Shown: piece after piece, positions 33,798 through 44,650 of the stretch
Layout of the letters: every line of letters begins with the position of its first letter
Position numbering within the stretch: the first letter of the stretch is position 1
Assembly: GCA_951802425.1 (NCBI GenBank)
Contig: OX637802.1
Location: 744,001-808,000, forward strand
DNA: 64,000 nt
Origin: Clavaria fumosa
Taxonomy: Eukaryota > Basidiomycota > Agaricomycetes > Agaricales > Clavariaceae
Reading direction: 5' to 3'
Program-made: the position numbers and the translations under genes
The notes under the pieces: model-generated
What the model was told of the DNA's origin: nothing
Databases searched by the model: none
The model's input: only the letters and a program-made list of their open reading frames with translations

Positions 33798-36700
33798 CTT
33801 GGGAATAGATGCATCATATCATGAGAGCCAGTACCCAAAGGACCCAAAAAGAAATCCAGTTAGCTGACACTGAACAGGACTAATCAACAACAGTGATAAC
33901 ACACCAGCTGCACCACTTAGGCTGCCCAGCACACATGCCAACACACCTCACAAATCAAACTGATTTATGGGTGCATGAGAGACAGTGCAATCAAAAAGAT
34001 ACATATGCAAAGACTTGCCATTGTTCATTAACCCCTTCATGTGTATGCCTGGAGGAACAGACCTGGCACTGATGTTGTGGCATACAAAGTGATTATCTGA
34101 AGGTTATAAGTCTGTGGGCTGGTTGGAACCCTGTCTTGAACAATTATTGGCAAGGCATCATTGACCAAGGCATCAACATCAACATCCTGGTCACCCAGAG
34201 TTGAGTGTCAAAAGTGCCCAGGGGTCAAAATGTCCAGGTGTTGGAATGCCTAGGTGTCAAAGCAATTAGGTGTCAAAGTGATTAGGTGTCAAAGCACTTA
34301 GGTGTCAAAGCAGCTATGTATCAGAGTGAGAGAAGAGGTGAGTTTGGATACTTATGGCTTATGTTACTGAGTCCCAGACACACATAAAAGAACCTCTCTC
34401 AGAAATTCCAGTGCAAAGCTTGTTCTATTGGTTGAATATTTCATGCTACTCAAACAAAAGAATGTCAGCCAATAACCCACACAAGGATGTAGGCAATCAA
34501 ATCCATAGATTTCTTGATCACATTATTGCCCAAAAACCTTGCTGAACAGGATTATCCTACAATGCCAGCTCAAGTTGAAGGACCTCTGTGGCTTTGGTAA
34601 GTTCATGTCTGAATGGTCTTGACAAAACTTACAAGCATGGTGCAGGCTGCTTGATGAACAATGCAATCAAGTACCCCCAAGTGATTTCACTGCATATTGT
34701 TGTGAACACAAATTCCTACATCTGACATGCCTATGTGATTTGCTGGGTGATGGCATGGAAGCATTGAATTGGATGAACAAAACCATTGTTGAGATGCATT
34801 CATCAGGGAGTTCACTGGAGAGTACATGGCTTGAATGCTGTGGGTATAAAGTGAGTTTCTAACAAGAACCAAATGATTAAATTTAAATTCTTTTAGCATG
34901 CCTAGATTGAATGATGTTTAAATTTGGCATTCCTTGCATGATATATCTACAGAAAGGTGAGTGAACCCCATCCATTTGTAGAGTTACTTCATACTAGAAA
35001 AGTTCACAGAACCACACCTAGTGTTTCCATTATTGTTAGGGGTATTAGATAGACCAGCTTGAGCTTACTCTTATTTTGTTGGTAGTGAACCATGATGAGC
35101 ACGGATGTGTTCACATTTGTGGGCTTTGAACTGAGCATATGCTGGTCTTTGTAAATGCCATTGTGAAAGAACATGTCTTTTGTACCTTTAATGTGCATGT
35201 CCAGGCACCTTTTGAGAAGACATGCATGTAAGAGCCATTTTTAAGCTGGGGTCAGTTGTCATTCTATACTGATGGTGTCTACCTGCCTGGTGAGGGCTTT
35301 TGTGGACCTGATGTACTTGCTTCAAAAGCAGAGTCCCATGCAGTCCCTTTCAAATCATCTGGATGTGGTGCAGGAGGTGGCATCGATGGTCAATTTTGTT
35401 GTGATTGTGGCATGGGAACAAAATTGCCATGGCATCTCACAGGTATCCATCATGCCCCTCCAGTGGCAGCCCTGTGCTGTAAAAAGACATCATTATTAAG
35501 GTGTTGTATAAGCTCACACTACTTACAATCACTGCCAGACATGGTCAGCCTGCACAGTGACAGTTGGGAAAATTGGAGGGGTTTCTATTTTCATGAGAAC
35601 ATATACAATTCCTTCTTGTTCCTCTGTTGCCTTCACCAAGCCAATGTGAGATTTGTGAGATCCATGAAGAATTTGAACCACCATATGTCTGTAATGATCA
35701 TGTGTAACACTAGCAGTGCCCACATCTGAGTGGGATGATATGATGTCAGGATTATCCAAAATGTCTGGGGTGACAACTAATCTGATGGAAATTTTGACTT
35801 GCACCAGGATAATTAAATTTGGTGGGGGATTGGGAAGGCTTTGACTTACTTCTTCCATATCACAGGCACATAGAGGGAGGCTACACTGCCTTTGACAGTG
35901 GTAATGAAACTCATTAGCCCTTTCTGCCTCCCATACAACACCATCATGTCACCCCTGGGTAGGAATGTCCTACAGAGATGTTATGGATCTGGTACTGGGT
36001 GCAGTCAGAAATGAGTCACTGAGAGTCAGGATGACTCAGACAGGTCCTCAATTTCTTATGCAGTTGGTCTACAGGACTAGTAGATCCTCCAGTTCCATAC
36101 CTTCCTGCTAACAGTATTGAAACCAACACTGCCAGCAAGGCATTGCTTTGGGCAGATATTATTATTAGTTAGTAACCTAAGTGACAACATCCCATGGGCT
36201 TAGCCATTGACCCCAACCTGGTATCACTCCACAGATTGATACCATGGCTCAATGACTGACCACTGCACACTTAAGCCAAATCAATGTAGATAGGTCAAAA
36301 TATATCAGTGAATAAGTAGCTAACCAGACACGGGAAAAGCAAGCTGAAGAGTTCATAAGATTTTCCTGGTCTTGTAGACCATTCTACCTCTATAAATCTC
36401 TGCTTAATTCTCAGTACTTGGCTAGCTATTCACTACTTACTCTAATGAATACACTGGTACATTGTACAGTAGAACACCTTATACCCCATACCAAAATATT
36501 CATAACTTGCTCAATACCTACCATGCCAAGGGGAGCCGGCACAGGGCGGCTCATCCGAAGCCTGGGTACCCAAAGGTACCCAGATCACTTGACAAGACTA
36601 AGTCCTTAGTCAGCAATTACTAGATTTAGTTCAACTAGACTTAGTCCTTAGTTTAACTAAATTTGTCCTTACCTCCTTGCTGGGCTAGACTTAGGCTTAA

Positions 36701-37136
36701 TCCTCTTAGGGGATGGTGCAATTGATAAGTGGGTAGGTAATGATGCCTGGAATACAAAGTTCTGCTGGCTATTTATACTCAAATTTGTGTATCTACTACA
36801 TTTGGAAGAATACAGCATAGCTCCTTAAGTAGTATACTAAAACTACCGTTTAAGTATTCTAAAATAAGTAGAATTCAGTGGGTTTACATATCAAGTAAAA
36901 TCATAATTTTATCTCATCTCCTCATTGAGATATCTTGTCTCGAACATTCCAGCTTCTCTAAAAATATTCATATTGAGTCATACTGACTCAATATCAGCAA
37001 TCTAACCCCAGGAGAACGTGGGGAAACACCCCGCAGTCACTCCCGATCATTTATGCAACCTTCCAGACATTTCTACAGCCCAATCGCAACCTTATCTTGT
37101 CTTTACCTTACTTACTCTCCTCCATCTCAATTTGGA
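33798..37136. other. AT-rich gene desert
   Basis: About 3.3 kb without a convincing coding frame. Short frames (for example 35256-35729 +) have no recognised domain and poor composition. It is likely old, decayed transposon or non-coding DNA. Apart from the tandem repeat near 34.25 kb, I see no structure. Confidence 0.5.
34203..34314. repeat. 16-bp tandem repeat (TAGGTGTCAAAGCANT)
   Basis: Four clear units at 34251-34266, 34267-34282, 34283-34298 and 34299-34314, preceded by two or three decayed units. Confidence 0.85.
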
Positions 37137-37754
37137 CCTGGTGCTAGTCCATGGTTAGCAACCTATGGGACGATGCCCACTACCCATGGGAACTTATTCT
37201 TTGTCTTACATGTATCACCTATGCCTTCCCACTCCTCAGGTGAAATTACTATGTACATTTGATATATTCATGTTTCACAGTCTGCCCTATGCCCTACCCT
37301 AGTAGCATATAAGCCCCCATGTATCTCCATGATCCTCAGTTCAGAATATTAATGTTATTTCTGGTCCTTGCCACTTGGTCCGTGCATTAAGGGACTTTGT
37401 CCTCACTGTTCTTGACAGTCCCGACGAGTTCCGCAAAACTCCGGCGGACTCCGATGGACTCCAGGCAATTTCCCTTCAGACTTCGTCCTTCCTTGTCCTG
37501 GAAAGCAAAGCACCAGCAAGGCTAAATTGGGACACGTATACATGCAGTGGCACAACCCATAAGTTGAGGCCACAGTCCCATCCCCTTTGACCCTTCCTAG
37601 TTTCCTTGGGTGTAGAGGAGAACTTCCTTGCGCAACTCCGATCCGGACTCCGACCAAACCCTGCTCTGCTCCGGCTTCGCCTTTGCCCCTCCTTCTTTGG
37701 TCTCCTCTATACTACCCCTCCTCCCTCCTTGGAGCAAAGAATCAGATCTTAACA
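37137..37754 (+). repeat. Inverted 618-bp portion of the LTR-III left LTR
   Basis: Reverse complement of 40099-40716, the first 618 bp of the right LTR. It starts at CCTGGTGCTAG and ends GATCTTAACA. It lies next to GAAGA, the reverse complement of the element's target duplication. Confidence 0.92.
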
Positions 37755-38569
37755 GAAGAAAATTCTCAAAGAAATTGAAAGGCCCACCGAAGAAAGCAAA
37801 ATTGTCCTTGGCCAATGACAACATGCTGATTGAAATGCTCAAGTCTCAGCAAGCGGCTGGGAACCAGGCTGACAACAGTTGGAAGAAGGTGGTTTGGGTT
37901 GCAGCTGAGCAGGCTCTTGCTGGGAGTGAGAAGTTGAGTGGTGGGACTGCCAAGAAGGTGAAAGGGTGTAATGACTGCTGGGGCATGGTGCACAAACCTC
38001 CTTCTCATAGCTTGCTTGTATGACTGATTTCATCACAGCTGAAAGCCCAATCCCTTGTTGTGCAAATGAGACAAATCATGATCAGGCTATATAACAGGAA
38101 CCAAAGGTCCTACAAGGAACCTGATGCTCTAAAGTCTCATAACCCCAAATCACATGGAGTGAAGTTGTATTCTGTTCTACAGAGTAGATAGGGCTGTGGA
38201 AGAGTGGTAGAGGGACCCACCTATGAAGTTTCAGGTCAAGGGAGTAAGGGATGAGTGAGGGACAAGCAAATGGAGTGCCCCTGATGGTGGTTATGCCCTG
38301 ATTGGGGTGTTTGACCAATCAAGAGAGTGGGAAGTTGCCCAGGCAGGTGCCATTCCCATGGTGCCCAGATTAGGCAATGCCATGTGCCTGCAATACCTAA
38401 TTTGGGACTACTCATCCATACCAGTGACTCACACTTTTGTGACCTTTTGTGACCTTTCTGCTGACTCCCTCAGGTCCTCCCTTGAACTGGGAAGTAGACT
38501 AGACCCTTGTAGGGTTAGGACAGGGCCAAATTCAGTATAGTTAATCTATTATTAGTCTTACTGCACTGT
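37755..38569 (+). pseudogene. Inverted remainder of a Myb/SANT-like gene
   Basis: From 37760 the + strand reads KFSKKLKGPPKK, LSLANDNMLIEMLKSQQAAG, NQADNSWKKVVWVAAEQALA, then GSEKLSGGTAKK. This resembles the Myb/SANT-like domains common in basidiomycete genes and transposon-linked proteins. Further along, LKAQSLVVQMRQIMIRLYN may be a second exon. The reading frame is continuous with the 17-codon start at 40985-40935 once the retrotransposon and one GAAGA copy are removed. The gene was therefore first split by the element and then partly inverted. Confidence 0.75.
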
Positions 38570-38798
38570 GAACATGCTAGAAGTAAAGTCCATTCGGTCC
38601 AAAGGACCAATATCGAAGTCCGACGAAAGTCCGGACCAGAGCTTCGGAGTTGGAGCCAGAGCAGAGATGGAGCAGAGTGGAGTTCGGGCGGAACTGTGTC
38701 GGAGATGCCGGAGATGCTTCGGAGTTGCATTGGAGGTGCTTCGGAGGTGTTTCAGAGGTGTTCCGGAGGTGATTAGGTGACTGGATAGGGCTGTGACA
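38570..38798 (+). repeat. Remaining portion of the LTR-III left LTR
   Basis: Matches 40717-40934, with an extra 11-bp unit (gtgcttcggag) in the GGAGGTGTTTC repeats. It ends CTGTGACA. The adjacent gtatccccctctt is, on the minus strand, a polypurine tract (AAGAGGGGGATAC) ahead of TGTCACAG. Confidence 0.92.
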
Positions 38799-40098
38799 GT
38801 ATCCCCCTCTTAGGGTCGAGCCCTCGAGACCTTTAAGTCACTGTATTTCACTGTGTGGGTTGGAGAGAGTTGGGAAGGATAAAATCAGAGTCCCAGAGTC
38901 GGAGTTCCAGAGCAGGTCTGGAGTATGCGCTGGCCAAGTGCCCATCGGAGTCCGTGCCCGGATCGGGCCAGAGTCAGATCAGAGTTTCGGAGTCAGATTT
39001 CTGCAAGTGCGGGAGTCCTCGAATTGTTAGGCTTGTACACTGGACAATCAGCAGATTGTATATGGTACAGCCAGGTGTCCAAAGGACCAAGTCACACAAG
39101 GGGACAAGATCAGAGTTCAGAGGGCCATGTCGAGACAAGACAGTGGGCCATGAAGCAAGACAAAGTGTCTGGAGTTCAGAGTTCCGGATTTCAGAGGTCC
39201 GGAGTTTGACAGTCTGGAGTTCAGAGGTCTGGGGTTTGGAACTTCCAAGCTTGGCATTTGGCATTTCCCGTCTCAGAGTTTCACAACATGGTAATCCACG
39301 AAGGAAACGAGCACAAGGAAAGCTCAAAAAGGAGCAATATCGGAGTTCCGGAGTTTGGAGGTTCGGAGTTTTGGGGGTCTGGAGCTCGGAGTTCGGCATT
39401 TCCCATCTCGGAGTTTCGCAACATGGTAATCCACGAAGGAAATGAGCACAAGGAAAGCTCAAACAAGAGCAATATTGGAGTTCCAGAGTTCGGAGGTTCG
39501 GAGTTTTGGGGGTCTGGAGCTTGGAGTTTGGCATTTCCTGTCTCAGAGTTTCACAACATGGTAATCCATGAAGGAAACGAGTGCAAGGAAAGCTCAAACA
39601 AGAGCCAGAGACTGGATATCCAGCATTCCCCATCTCGGAGTGGCCAGAGACAGAGTCCAGATATCCGGAGTTCGGAGTTTCCTGTCTCAGAACCTCACAA
39701 CATGGGATATGAAGGAGGCGAGCCAGGGAGAACCCAGGAACAGGGGGCCAGAGTTCGGAAGTCCAGCATTCAGTGTTTTCCTGCCTATATTCTCCCAACA
39801 TGAAGGAGAAGAGCTGAGGAGCACTATGAATTATTGGCTGGAGTTTGGAAAATGTCCTAGTTGTATCGCTGTGGACAGACAGCTTGTGGCAAGTCCAGGT
39901 CCGGAGCAAATGCACATGAAGTGCGCTCGAACGGACCGGAGTTTCGGAGCGGAGTTTGGATCGGAGGTGCAGATCAGAGGTGTGGATCGGAGTTTCAGAT
40001 CGGACCTTTGGCTTTCGCAGCAAGGAGCAGGATAGGCAGCAGCACAAAGGGCAAGCAAAGGACCAGTTGTATACACAAGGTTGTTAGTTCAAATATAC
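38799..40098 (-). mobile_element. LTR-III internal region, non-autonomous, with 135-bp tandem repeats
   Basis: 1.3 kb between the LTRs with no gag or pol similarity. It is dense in GGAGTTC/GGAGTTTC motifs. A 135-bp unit repeats in tandem: aacatgg occurs at 39285, 39420 and 39555, with a decayed fourth unit near 39700. The length and lack of genes fit a non-autonomous LTR element mobilised by a relative. Open frames on the + strand across the repeat (135 is a multiple of 3) are probably incidental. Confidence 0.8.
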
Positions 40099-40934
40099 TG
40101 TTAAGATCTGATTCTTTGCTCCAAGGAGGGAGGAGGGGTAGTATAGAGGAGACCAAAGAAGGAGGGGCAAAGGCAAAGCCGGAGCAGAGCGGGGTTTGGT
40201 CAGAGTCCGGATTGGAGTTGCGCAAGGAAGTTCTCCTCTACACCCAAGGAAACTAGGAAGGGTCAAAGGGGATGGGACTGTGGCCTCAACTTATGGGTTG
40301 TGCCACCACATGTATATGTGTCCCAATTTAACCTTGCTGGTACTTTGCTTTCCAGGACAAGGAAGGACGAAGTCCGAAGGGAAATCGCCTGGAGTCTGTC
40401 AGAGTCCGCTGGAGTTTTGCGGAACTCGTTGGGACTGTCAAGAACAGTGAGGACAAAGTCCCTTAACGCATGGACCAAGTGGCAAGGACCAGAAATAACA
40501 TTAATATTCCGAACTGAGGATCATGGAGATACATGGGGGCTTATATGCTACTAGGGTAGGGCATAGGGCAGACTGTGAAACATGAATATATCAAATGTAC
40601 ATAGTAATTTTACCTGAGGAGTGGGAAGGCATAGGTGATACATGTAAGACAAAGAATAAGTTCCCATGGGTAGTGGGCATCGTCCCATAGGTTGCTAACC
40701 ATGGACTAGCACCAGGGAACATGCTAGAAGTAAAGTCCATTTGGTCTGAAGGACCGATATCGAAGTCCGACGAAAGTCCAGACCAGAGCTTCGGAGTTGG
40801 AGCCGGAGTGGAGATGGAGTGGAGCGGAGTTCAGGCGGAACTGTGTCGGAGATGCCGGAGATGCTTCGGAGTTGCGTTGGAGGTGTTTCGGAGGTGTTCT
40901 GGAGGTGATTAGGTGACTGGATAGGGCTGTGACA
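40099..40934 (-). repeat. LTR-III right LTR, intact
   Basis: 836 bp, TGTTAAGATC...CTGTGACA on the + strand. It is followed by TCTTC (40935-40939), the target duplication whose partner is the inverted GAAGA at 37755-37759. Confidence 0.92.
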
Positions 40935-40985
40935 TCTTCCATCATTAGGAGGCACATTCTCCTTGTTCTGAGTGACTGAAGCCAT
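40935..40985 (-). pseudogene. First 17 codons of the disrupted Myb/SANT-like gene
   Basis: Minus strand ATG at 40985, MASVTQNKENVPPNDGR, running into the LTR-III insertion point. The continuation lies inverted at 37760-38569. Confidence 0.75.
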
Positions 40986-41109
40986 TGAAATATAAAGTCA
41001 AAGCAGAGTGAGCACAGCATATACTGTGGTGTTACTTGGCATGACACGACACCAAACAGTTCACTCTGAGATCAAATATCTCATTTTCAAGTCATAATGC
41101 TATCAAACT

Positions 41110-41583
41110 GTGGGAATAAAATTTGGCTGGAAACAAAATGATTTCGCAGCAGCTGATCTGGCCCTAAAGGTGGATCACCCCAATAAGAAACTTGATAACA
41201 AGTGCGCCAGGCCTTTTGCTGTTGTGGAGAAAGTGGGACCTGCTGGATACCATTTCAAACTACCACCAGCCTGGCAAATCCATGATGTATTCAATGAAGT
41301 ACTTCTGACTCCATACATTCCCCCTTCCTTCACCTCTCAGTCCCAACCTCCCCCTCCTCTGCCCATCAATGATGACCACCTGGAATATGATGTTGAAGAG
41401 ATCCTGGATGTAAAGAAAGTAGGATGTGGAGTAAAGTACCTTGTGAAATGGCTAGGCTACCCTGTTGAAGAAAACACCTGGGAACCCTGCCAGAATCTCA
41501 CCAATGTTTCATTGCTCCTTCATGACTTTTTCCTCAAACATCTGGAGAAAGCAAAACTGGCCAGTCATGATGCCCAGCCTTGA
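41110..41583 (+). pseudogene. Chromovirus integrase tail with chromodomain (truncated Ty3/gypsy pol)
   Basis: The + strand frame encodes the C-terminal end of a gypsy integrase (KKLDNKCARPFAVVEKVGPA, WQIHDVFNEVLLTPYIPP) followed by a chromodomain (VKYLVKWLGYPVEENTWEP). It ends in TGA at the polypurine tract GAAGAGGGGGCCA. Everything upstream (gag, RT, RNase H, integrase core) is missing. Confidence 0.88.
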
Positions 41584-41594
41584 AGAGGGGGCCA

Positions 41595-42648
41595 TGTCAG
41601 GATTGTTTACCTAAGCCACCACTGGAACCCAAACATATTCTGAAGGTCAATAGCAAATAGCAAATAGTGAAGCCATGTGACAGACCTAGTGTTGCCACAG
41701 CTAGACTAGTCATGAGCCAGCTAGACCAGCTGCAGCTGGTGAGTTTAGCTGACTATGGTCATGGCTTAGCTGCCAACTCTTATATTATAATTATGTGTTC
41801 ATTCTCACTGCCATAATGCCCTGGTGGCCATGACACTGTGGTACTGCTACTTTGACTAATAATGCAATGCCACTACTATCACCAGTTACAACCACTGTCA
41901 CTGTCAGTTTATAAGCTGGTTCATATGCAACAAGTCTAAGAATGATAAAGTCAGCACAGCAGGGATAAAAAGGTGAGTTACAACATGGCTAACAAGATAA
42001 TAGAGCATTTAACAGTGAAATATTTGATAAAGTGCTATTCTCAACTTAGTTCACTTGAAACTTTACATCAAACCTAGCCATAGCTGATTGCCAGCTAGGC
42101 TACAGCTACAATCAGCTAAGGCTATGGCTATTAGTCAGCTACTAGTCATAGCTGTGGCAACACTAGATGGACCACAACCTTTAGTGCCCAACTGCAACCT
42201 CACAGGAGTGTTAAAGGCATTGTCAGCATTAACAGTGTTACCTGTCATGTGACCCCAACTGGCACCCATAGCTTTTCCCACACTTTGGAATTCATGATGG
42301 AGGTGGATCCAGGATAGCAGTACTGATGTCCCCCATCAAACAATCTAACTTAATTGGGGCTAATTGAGGTCTCCCCTCAGGCAGCCAAGACCATGCCAAG
42401 TATTCTCCCTGTCATCATCCCCTGTCTGTGCCTTGCCACTCCCTTCTCTATTTAGTATTCCCCTTGCCCTGTTTCACCTCTCTGACTCCTTGTGACTCAG
42501 AGCATGTAGCCTCATTCCCATTCATGTGACTCATACCTTGTGCTGCCTCACCCACTACTATATATACTGCTCATGTAATAGAAGTAATTCCTCATGTTGA
42601 AATCAAGTTCTTCCCCCCTTACACTTCTGTGAGGGACCTGGGCTGACA
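41595..42648 (+). repeat. 3' LTR of the truncated chromovirus, holding MITE 2
   Basis: It starts TGTCAGGATTG directly after the polypurine tract and runs to GGGCTGACA at 42648, a TG...CA pair with matching ends. Without the 479-bp MITE and its 8-bp duplication it is ~567 bp. A TATA-like stretch (actatatatactgc) lies near 42555. The 5' partner LTR is not in the window, so the right boundary is inferred from the terminal inverted repeat. Confidence 0.65.
41687..42165. mobile_element. hAT-like MITE 2
   Basis: 479 bp with inverted ends TAGTGTTGCCACAGCTA, sharing the first 16 bp with MITE 1. Flanks are gacagacc (41679-41686) and gatggacc (42166-42173), an 8-bp duplication differing only at one CA/TG dinucleotide. 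It is full of palindromic TAGCTGACTA-type motifs. No coding capacity. Confidence 0.85.
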
Positions 42649-42783
42649 TGGACTGGCAGGTGGATTTCCAACAGGCACCACAGGGGTACTTCCAGTGGAA
42701 TTCCTCACAGAATCCCCAGAATCTTGAAGGGTTGTGGTGGCAACTGCAGCAGGAGGTTTGGAGTTGGTGGCAGCAGACATCAT
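42649..42783 (-). pseudogene. N-terminal fragment of an unrecognised, probably transposon-related gene
   Basis: Minus strand ATG at 42783. A 45-codon frame (MMSAATNSKPPAAVATTT..., Pro/Ala/Ser/Thr-rich) stays open exactly to the chromovirus LTR edge. It looks like a gene start cut by that insertion; the family is unknown. Confidence 0.35.
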
Positions 42784-44650
42784 GACCCATGTGCTGAGGG
42801 TGGTGGGTTAACAGGAAAGGGAGCACTGGTAGCACTCTGGAGTAGTTAGTTGTAAGTGGGGATAGTGGGGGTAGTACCAGTGTAAGTGTGTATCTTGACC
42901 CATGAACAGTAGCTGAGGGTCAAGGCAGTGGCATAGGGCTCAGAGGCATCATAGGTGGAGTGGGAGGATAAGGGGGTACTGGGGCCAGGGGGTTGGAGCC
43001 TCCAGAGGAAGCCAAACCTGGTCTGAGCATCCTCCCCAATGAAGCAGACACAGAGGCTGGGGTCTGGGGACCTGAAGGGCCTTGTGAGGTTGTTGGTTGG
43101 GTGTGTATGGATGGTGAGGGGGCCTGAGGCAGCACTGTTTCATCCTGGTGGGACCTCAAGCACATCCTCAGCAGGTTGGGTTGGGGCATCTGCAGTGGAG
43201 CATATGACATACTGTCAAGAGAAGGTCAATTCCACCTAAATACAAGTATAAACAACAGTGAGGAGGGGTGTAGTGGCAATTCTGACAGTGAGTGGGAATT
43301 CTGCATGCAGGTTGTGTCCATGGGAAGGAGTGCAGATGTGGCAGGAGAGGATGAGAGATAGCAGCACAAGACAAAGGGAGGATTTGACCTGGAGACTGCA
43401 CAAGAGGGTGGCTGCTATGTGATGCCCAGTCAAGTACCTAAGGCAGCTCTTGACAGCAATCCTTGCATGTATGTGGGTAATTGAGTTTATGTCATATGCT
43501 GTAGTATCTACTACAGCTTCAAAGATTATATAGTAAGAAGGTAGTTAAAATGGGATAGTATCAAAGAAGATCTATGAAGAAAGAACTGCAAGACAAATAC
43601 TAAGAATTGCCTGGAAACATGTTTCAGCCACCGTATCCAAACCCCAAAGTCTAATATCATCAAGGGACCTTTGCTAGCTTGCCTAGAGACCACCCTGCAA
43701 GTCCTAAACTGACTCCACTTGTTTCCCAAGGCTCCCCAATGTCAGCCGAACAACAGTGAAGCACACAGCATTTGTCAGAATTATGAGCCACATGCAGAAT
43801 TGCTGATTGTCAGTTTGAGGCAATTGTTGGGTGGCAGAATTGAGTTGGGAGTGGTCATTGAGTATGGGGATACATCGGGTGGCCCATAACTGGATGTGTT
43901 GGATCATGACAAGACTATGAAAAGGCACCAGGTGGAGTGTTACAGTTGTGGGAAGGGTGGAAGAGGAGTGGAACAAGATACCTGCTTCTATTTGTCAGGG
44001 ATTGATTGAAAGCATGCCTAGAAGGATTGGGGGTGTGCTGAAAACAAAAAGAGGCCATATTGAACACTAATACTTACACATTTGACTGATAAAATTGTCA
44101 GCAACAAAACTATTCAAATGACATGACAAAGAAAATGATGTCATAACATTACCAAAAATGGAAGTTGTGCTTTACAATATAGAGCAAAGTTGTAGCCAAG
44201 AGGCATGGCTATCCTCACAAATATCTTCAGAATTTTAGCCATTTTACTTGGAAAGGTATAAGTGAATCATTTCAAAGGTGCAAAACATTCAAACAGTTTA
44301 GTGAGTCACTGTATGGTGATTTTCACCAGGTTTCAGTCTTGTAGTGTACATGTAAAAAGCCACTTAGATTACAATATACCTAGCTCCTGTCCAAACTGTT
44401 CCACTGATGGGTGCTGTTGACAGTGTTTATTGCTCTCAAGCATCAATCAAATCACTACATCTGCTTTGTTAGTTCTTTACAAATAAAACTGCTTTCAAGA
44501 TCTGTGTGTATGAACTGTCTGAAACTTTCCTTGGAAACAGAATCACTCAAAAGTTGCTCAAAAAATCTTCTTAGGCTTTCCTGTTGATTGTCACACTTGT
44601 GGTCATGTGATGTAATGGTACTTGTATGAGAACTTGAAAAAATTCAAACT
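42784..44650. other. AT-rich non-coding region, right border of the transposon block
   Basis: Only short low-complexity frames (for example 43210-42920 minus, Pro/Ser-rich). No domain, RNA gene or clear repeat is recognised. Composition becomes gene-like again at the cysteine synthase 3' end. Confidence 0.5.

Noticed and set aside
34203..34314. Possible CRISPR-like array (16-bp units)
   Set aside because: Units are directly tandem with no spacers and the genome is eukaryotic. It is a simple minisatellite.
38855..39803. Long + strand frames across the LTR-III interior
   Set aside because: They arise from 135-bp repeats whose length is a multiple of three and from GGAGTTC motifs. Composition is not protein-like and they lie in a non-coding element.
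42920..43210. Pro/Ser-rich 96-residue frame on the minus strand
   Set aside because: Low complexity, no domain, no splice context. Could be a decayed gene but cannot be supported.
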